8,208 bases of DNA. It comes from Thaumarchaeota archaeon S13 (GTDB lineage: Archaea; Thermoproteota; Nitrososphaeria; Nitrososphaerales; Nitrosopumilaceae). Position 1 is the stretch's first letter; each line of letters starts with the position of its first letter. The position numbers and the translations under genes were made by a program. The DNA is taken from NCBI GenBank assembly GCA_003724275.1, contig RHFA01000042.1, positions 1 through 8,208 of the forward strand, given 5' to 3'. Positions 5,688 to 8,208 of this stretch are shown here, piece after piece. A model generated the notes under the pieces. That model was not told the origin of the DNA. It saw only the letters and a list, made by a program, of their open reading frames with translations, and made no database searches.

Positions 5688-6524
5688 GTGGAGTCGAGCA
5701 TAAACAGCGGCCAGGTCTTTCTCTGGGAGCGCGACGGCGACCTGTGGCGCGGCGTCGACGGGGCGCATGCGATCACCGTCGACGCATCTCGCGCGGCCCC
5801 GCGCGTGCGCTCGCACGCGGGCCGCGCGCCGGACATATTCAGGCAGGGCGACGACATTGGGGCCATACTGCGCGACATATCTCGCGACGCCGCAGTCGCC
5901 GCGGCCGTCGGGCGCCTGCGCGGGATGCGCCTGATGAGGCAGGACGCGTTCCAGTGCCTCATCACGTTCATCACGTCGGCAAACTCTAGCATCCCGAGGA
6001 TCGCCGGGACGCTGCGCCGCCTCTGCGAGAGGTACGGCGAGCGCGCGGGGGGCGCCGCCTGGCAGGCGCGCCTCTTTCCAGAGCCGCGCAGGCTCGCGCG
6101 CGCGGGCCCCGCCGGCCTTGCGGCGTGCGGCCTAGGGTACCGCGCGCCGTACGTTAGGCGCGCCGCGGCGATGGTGGACTCGGGAAGGCTCGACCTGCGC
6201 GGGCTCTCCGGCGCGCCGTGGGAGGAGGGCATGGGGGCCCTGCTCGGCGTGCCCGGCGTGGGGTGCAAGGTCGCCGACTGTGTCATGCTTTTCTCGCTAG
6301 AGAGGCTCGACGCGTTCCCGCTTGACCGCTGGATGGCCCGCATACTCGGGCCGTCATGGTGGGGCGCGCCGGCCGGCAGGGCGGCCGGCCTCACGCCGCG
6401 CAGGTACGCCGAGGCCCACGGCGAGGCCGTCAGGAGGTACGGACGGCGCGCGGGGTATGCGCAGCAGTTCCTCTTCAAGGCCGGCAGGGACGACGCGCGT
6501 GGCGCGTGGGCCGTAAACCCTTAA
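5688..6524 (+). CDS. OGG1-type 8-oxoguanine DNA N-glycosylase/lyase
   Basis: 278 residues. The enzyme excises oxidised guanine and can cleave the abasic site. INSGQVFLW (5-13) and the beta-rich N-terminal region are typical of the OGG1 family. The core segment DAFQCLITFITSANSSIPRI (86-105) matches the conserved D-x-F-x-CLI-(S/T)FI-x-S-x-N-x-x-I-x-R helix. The helix-hairpin-helix is LGVPGVGCKVADCV (186-199) with K194 as the Schiff-base lysine. D213 in FPLDRW is the conserved catalytic aspartate, and the YAQQFLF helix (257-263) closes the domain. The start is GTG at 5688, chosen because the conserved SGQ motif begins six codons later. The upstream ATG at 5601 would overlap the RNase gene by 74 bp and add a low-complexity Arg/Ser segment. 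No clear Shine-Dalgarno is present. It lies 13 nt after the RNase gene. Confidence 0.9.
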   Translation: MESSINSGQVFLWERDGDLWRGVDGAHAITVDASRAAPRVRSHAGRAPDIFRQGDDIGAILRDISRDAAVAAAVGRLRGMRLMRQDAFQCLITFITSANSSIPRIAGTLRRLCERYGERAGGAAWQARLFPEPRRLARAGPAGLAACGLGYRAPYVRRAAAMVDSGRLDLRGLSGAPWEEGMGALLGVPGVGCKVADCVMLFSLERLDAFPLDRWMARILGPSWWGAPAGRAAGLTPRRYAEAHGEAVRRYGRRAGYAQQFLFKAGRDDARGAWAVNP

Positions 6525-6527
6525 AAT
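6521..6527 (+). promoter_or_regulatory. TATA (box A) of tRNA-Arg, overlapping the ogg stop codon
   Basis: TTAAAAT is centred 26 nt upstream of the first tRNA base (6550). The TAA stop of the glycosylase gene (6522-6524) lies inside it. Confidence 0.65.
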
Positions 6528-6549
6528 GAAATGCGCTTTTGCGCGCCGC

Positions 6550-6627
6550 GGGCCCATAGCTCAGCATGGACAGAGTGTTGGACTTCTAATCCAATGGTCG
6601 GGGGATCGAGGCCCCCTGGGCCCGCCA
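6550..6627 (+). tRNA. tRNA-Arg (anticodon TCT), CCA encoded
   Basis: A complete cloverleaf without an intron. The acceptor GGGCCCA (6550-6556) pairs at all seven positions with TGGGCCC (6617-6623), followed by discriminator G6624 and a genomically encoded CCA. The D-stem is GCTC/GAGT (6559-6562 and 6573-6576). The anticodon stem is TTGGA/TCCAA with loop CTTCTAA (6583-6589), giving anticodon TCT at 6585-6587, which reads AGA/AGG. The variable loop has 5 nt and the T-stem is GGGGG/CCCCC. The T-loop reads ATCGAGG, with A where T54 is usual. The D-loop contains G15, the arcTGT target, so this tRNA could be a substrate of the TgtA encoded upstream. Confidence 0.95.
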
Positions 6628-6713
6628 GCGCGCGCTCTAGGTGATGGCCTCGCGCGCGGGCCGGCGCGGCGGCACCCTGGTGGCCGGCGAGCTGCGGGCT
6701 GGCGCGGGTGGCG

Positions 6714-7322
6714 CTATTCGGGAGGCGGATCCTCAATTCCGGCAGCGCGCCTTCGGCGCGCCTCCAGCTGCGGGTCATCCAGCGGGAGCACCTCGTCCCC
6801 AAGGTACGAGAGCGACATGGCAATCTCGTCAAAGTCGGCTTGCGCGCACGTGTTGGCGGACAGCGCGCCAAGAGCCACGTCGCGCGCCCATTCGACAATC
6901 TTCTTTCCGTCTGTGCTGAGGTGGTGGCTATACTGTGCCCTGATCAAGCTGACATGGGTCGCGACATGGCGCATCGCCGACAGTCCCGGCGCTCCGTCCG
7001 ACCCGCCAGATTTTGAGGCGCCCACGGCGAGGTGCAGGCAGAGGTTTACCGTGGCCACGACGTGCCCCCTGTCCCTGCGATCCTCGTCCAGTAGGGCTGC
7101 CAGCCGCGCCCGCCTTATCCCCCAATGCAAGAGCCGTGCGGCATAAAATATGGCCACCGCTATCGGCACGGCCAGCACAGAAAAGAGGCTGCCCAGGGTT
7201 CCGAGGTCATAAACTAGCCCCAGCACGACCGTGACGGCAAGGGCACCCCCGACGACAGCGATTATGATCGTCACTGCGAGCATTGCCGTGTCGCCTGTGT
7301 GCATGGCTCTCGCTGGATCCAT
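6714..7322 (-). CDS. Two-TM membrane protein of unknown function with cytoplasmic domain
   Basis: 202 residues. Two hydrophobic segments lie at about 14-37 and 44-66, separated by a short YDLGTLGS turn. The arginine-rich stretch after the second (RRAR at 70-73) predicts that the rest is cytoplasmic. That domain is helical and His-rich (HVVATVNLCLHLAV 87-100, MRHVATHVSLIRAQYSHHL 117-135), with WARDVALGAL (145-154) and ADFDEIAMSLSYLGDEVLP (162-180). It ends in an Arg cluster (189-192) and a Pro/Glu tail. The ATG at 7322 is chosen because a TATA-like TTTTTTA is centred 27 nt upstream; ATGs at 7304 and 7283 are alternatives. I recognise no family. It could be a small sensor or anchor protein, but nothing catalytic is visible. 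Confidence 0.72.
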   Translation of the reverse strand: MDPARAMHTGDTAMLAVTIIIAVVGGALAVTVVLGLVYDLGTLGSLFSVLAVPIAVAIFYAARLLHWGIRRARLAALLDEDRRDRGHVVATVNLCLHLAVGASKSGGSDGAPGLSAMRHVATHVSLIRAQYSHHLSTDGKKIVEWARDVALGALSANTCAQADFDEIAMSLSYLGDEVLPLDDPQLEARRRRAAGIEDPPPE

Positions 7323-7340
7323 GCGATCGCACCCTAACTG

Positions 7341-7357
7341 GCAGGTAAAAAACCTGC
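7341..7357. promoter_or_regulatory. Promoter inside an inverted repeat (GCAGGT-N5-ACCTGC)
   Basis: Perfect 6-bp arms at 7341-7346 and 7352-7357 flank an A5 core. On the minus strand the core gives TTTTTTA (7352 to 7346), centred 27 nt upstream of the membrane-protein ATG, so the repeat surrounds its TATA box. A factor bound to the repeat would compete with TBP. The same T-run lies about 45 nt after the stop of the 163-aa gene and could also help terminate it. Confidence 0.55.
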
Positions 7358-7380
7358 GTCCGCAACCCGCGACATGCTCA

Positions 7381-7662
7381 CGGTGCCCTCTGCCACCTCA
7401 GGAGAGGATGATACGGTGGCGCTCCTCGATCACGACTGGCCGCGCCATCCTGCCGAGCTCCAGGTCGCCCTTGCCTGCGACCTCCTCTAGGAACGCCCTC
7501 TCCTCGGCGCCGCCTGGAAAGAGACCGGCGCCGTCGCCGCCGTCCTCGGGCTCCACGGCGTGCAGGTCGATCTTCATCGGCGCCGAGAGGGGCCCGGACT
7601 CGCTGTCCCTCCACGTGTACCCCATCATGTCCATGCCGTGGCGCGTGGCTAGCGCAAAGCAC
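7381..7662. repeat. Tandem gene duplication, copy 1 (546-nt spacing)
   Basis: It matches 7927-8208 at a constant offset of 546 nt with no gap. By hand count the 265 coding bases differ at 16 positions (about 94% identity). The similarity runs about 17 nt past the stop codons and reaches the window edge. Confidence 0.9.
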
Positions 7663-7889
7663 TGCGTTATCATAAAGTCCCGGTGGACTCGCGACATCGT
7701 TCCGTCGATGACGCCGTTCCTGTGGAGGAGGGCGGCAAACCTGCGCAGCTGCGGAAGCCTCCTGGCGCGCCTCTCTCCCCACTCCCTGACCTTCTTTTGC
7801 TCCGCGGGGTCGTCGCCGGCGCCCTCTAGGAGCATCCTCATGGTGGCCTCGTGGTCGGCGAGAGTCGGCGAGGGTTTCTGCTTGCCCAA
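7398..7889 (-). CDS. Unrecognised 163-aa protein, member of a tandem duplicated family
   Basis: 163 residues from a TTG start at 7889, chosen because a TATA box (TATAAA) is centred about 30 nt upstream. The next in-frame ATG (7841) would remove 16 residues. Seen in order: a polar N-terminus; a very basic helix (about 31-56, EQKKVREWGERRARRLPQL); a segment with HRNGVIDG and SRVHRDFMITQCFALATRHGMDMMGYTW (about 56-93); an acidic Gly-rich loop (EPEDGGDG); and a C-terminal region LEEVAGKGDLELGRMARPVVIEERHRI (134-160). There is no signal peptide or membrane segment. The basic helix could contact nucleic acid, but this is a guess. A near copy lies immediately upstream on the same strand. I recognise no family. 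Confidence 0.75.
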   Translation of the reverse strand: MGKQKPSPTLADHEATMRMLLEGAGDDPAEQKKVREWGERRARRLPQLRRFAALLHRNGVIDGTMSRVHRDFMITQCFALATRHGMDMMGYTWRDSESGPLSAPMKIDLHAVEPEDGGDGAGLFPGGAEERAFLEEVAGKGDLELGRMARPVVIEERHRIILS

Positions 7890-7915
7890 CGCTGCGCGCC
7901 CCGCCGCTCCCCGCC

Positions 7916-7921
7916 TTTATA
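7916..7921 (-). promoter_or_regulatory. TATA box of the 163-aa gene
   Basis: The minus strand reads TATAAA followed by GG, centred about 30 nt upstream of the TTG at 7889. It lies in the 54-bp gap between the two duplicated genes, so copy 1 has its own promoter. Confidence 0.6.
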
Positions 7922-7926
7922 GTTGG

Positions 7927-8208
7927 CGGTGCCCCTCGGCGCCTCAGGGTAGGAGGATGCGGTGGCGCTCCTCGATTACGACTGGCCGCGCCATCCTGCC
8001 GAGCTCCAGGTCGCCCTTGCCTGCGACCTCCTCTAGGAACGCCCTCTCCTCGGCGCCGCCGGGAAACAGCCCGCCGCCGTCTCCGCCGTCCTCGGGCTCC
8101 ACGGCGTGCAGGTCGATCGTCATCGGCGCCGAGAGGGGCCCGGACACATGGTCCCTCCACGTGTACCCCATCATGTCCATGCCGTGGCGCGTGGCGAGCG
8201 CAAAGCAC
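7927..8208. repeat. Tandem gene duplication, copy 2 (cut by the window edge)
   Basis: This is the partner of 7381-7662. A central stretch of roughly 85 bases (from the ACGACTGGCC segment to the glycine codons) is identical, while differences cluster around the stop codon, the acidic loop and the codons after the TWRD motif. Confidence 0.9.
7944..8208 (-). CDS. Second copy of the unrecognised family (partial, N-terminus outside window)
   Basis: 87 C-terminal residues are visible, from CFALATRHGMD to HRILLP. They align without gaps to residues 77-163 of the downstream copy and differ at only six positions (SE to HV after TWRD, K to T, A to G in the acidic loop, I to L and S to P at the end). 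Most base differences outside those codons are silent, so both copies appear to be under protein-level selection. The frame is intact to the window edge; start and promoter lie outside. Confidence 0.8.
   Translation of the reverse strand, partial: CFALATRHGMDMMGYTWRDHVSGPLSAPMTIDLHAVEPEDGGDGGGLFPGGAEERAFLEEVAGKGDLELGRMARPVVIEERHRILLP

Noticed and set aside
5426..6478. 350-codon open frame on the minus strand
   Set aside because: It lies antisense to the glycosylase and the end of the RNase gene, both with complete catalytic motifs. Its translation is low-complexity Arg/Ala/Ser/Pro, as expected from GC-rich shadow frames.
6628..6660. GCGCGCG / CGCGCGC inverted repeat just after the tRNA
   Set aside because: The arms are simple GC alternation with a loop of about 15 nt and no T-run, so it was not called as a terminator or attachment site.
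6745..6761. 7-bp GC hairpin with TTC loop
   Set aside because: It lies inside the coding end of the membrane protein, encodes its Arg/Ala cluster and lacks a T-run. It is expected by chance in GC-rich coding DNA.
7378..8208. 276-codon minus-strand frame spanning both duplicated genes
   Set aside because: It exists because the duplication preserves the frame (546 is a multiple of 3). It is Arg/Gly-rich shadow sequence in another frame, whereas the substitutions between copies are conservative in the chosen frame.
1..8208. CRISPR array, insertion sequence, integrase or phage genes
   Set aside because: No regularly spaced short repeats with unique spacers, no terminal inverted repeats and no transposase or recombinase motifs were seen. 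The two repeat sets are coding duplications.

Overview
The window looks like chromosomal DNA of a GC-rich archaeon, most likely an ammonia-oxidising Nitrososphaerota (Thaumarchaeota) lineage related to the marine or sponge-associated Nitrosopumilales/Cenarchaeum group. GC is roughly two thirds by eye. The archaeal call rests on an archaeosine-type tRNA-guanine transglycosylase, an AK6/Fap7-type kinase, a KH-less beta-CASP RNase (aCPSF2 type), an archaeal OGG1-type glycosylase, and TATA boxes centred 26-30 nt upstream of nearly every start codon, the layout of leaderless archaeal genes. The placement within Nitrososphaerota is inference from overall protein character.

Left part (1-1485, minus strand): two consecutive genes for exported alanine-rich repeat proteins. 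The first, cut by the window edge, carries a 55-residue repeat. The second (339 aa) carries at least two clear and two decayed copies of a helical repeat and is followed by a good hairpin-plus-T-run terminator. Neither resembles a family I can name.

Central part (1585-6627): conserved housekeeping genes. A fap7-like kinase overlaps tgtA by 4 bp (ribosome and tRNA maturation). tgtA converges on a ferredoxin gene so tightly that both stops lie in one CTAG. A 70-aa orphan gene follows on the minus strand, then a divergent region with a perfect inverted repeat, then a plus-strand pair: aCPSF2-like RNase and OGG1-like DNA glycosylase. A tRNA-Arg(TCT) follows; its TATA box overlaps the glycosylase stop codon.

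Right part (6714-8208, minus strand): an accessory-looking block with an orphan two-TM membrane protein and two tandem, about 94% identical copies of an unrecognised gene (the second cut by the window edge). The membrane-protein promoter lies inside a perfect 6-bp-arm inverted repeat.

Intergenic regions are all under 150 bp and mostly accounted for by promoters, terminators and inverted repeats. I see no CRISPR array, transposase, integrase or rRNA. The least explained parts are the repeat-protein pair on the left and the duplicated family plus membrane protein on the right. A defined new system cannot be claimed from sequence alone.
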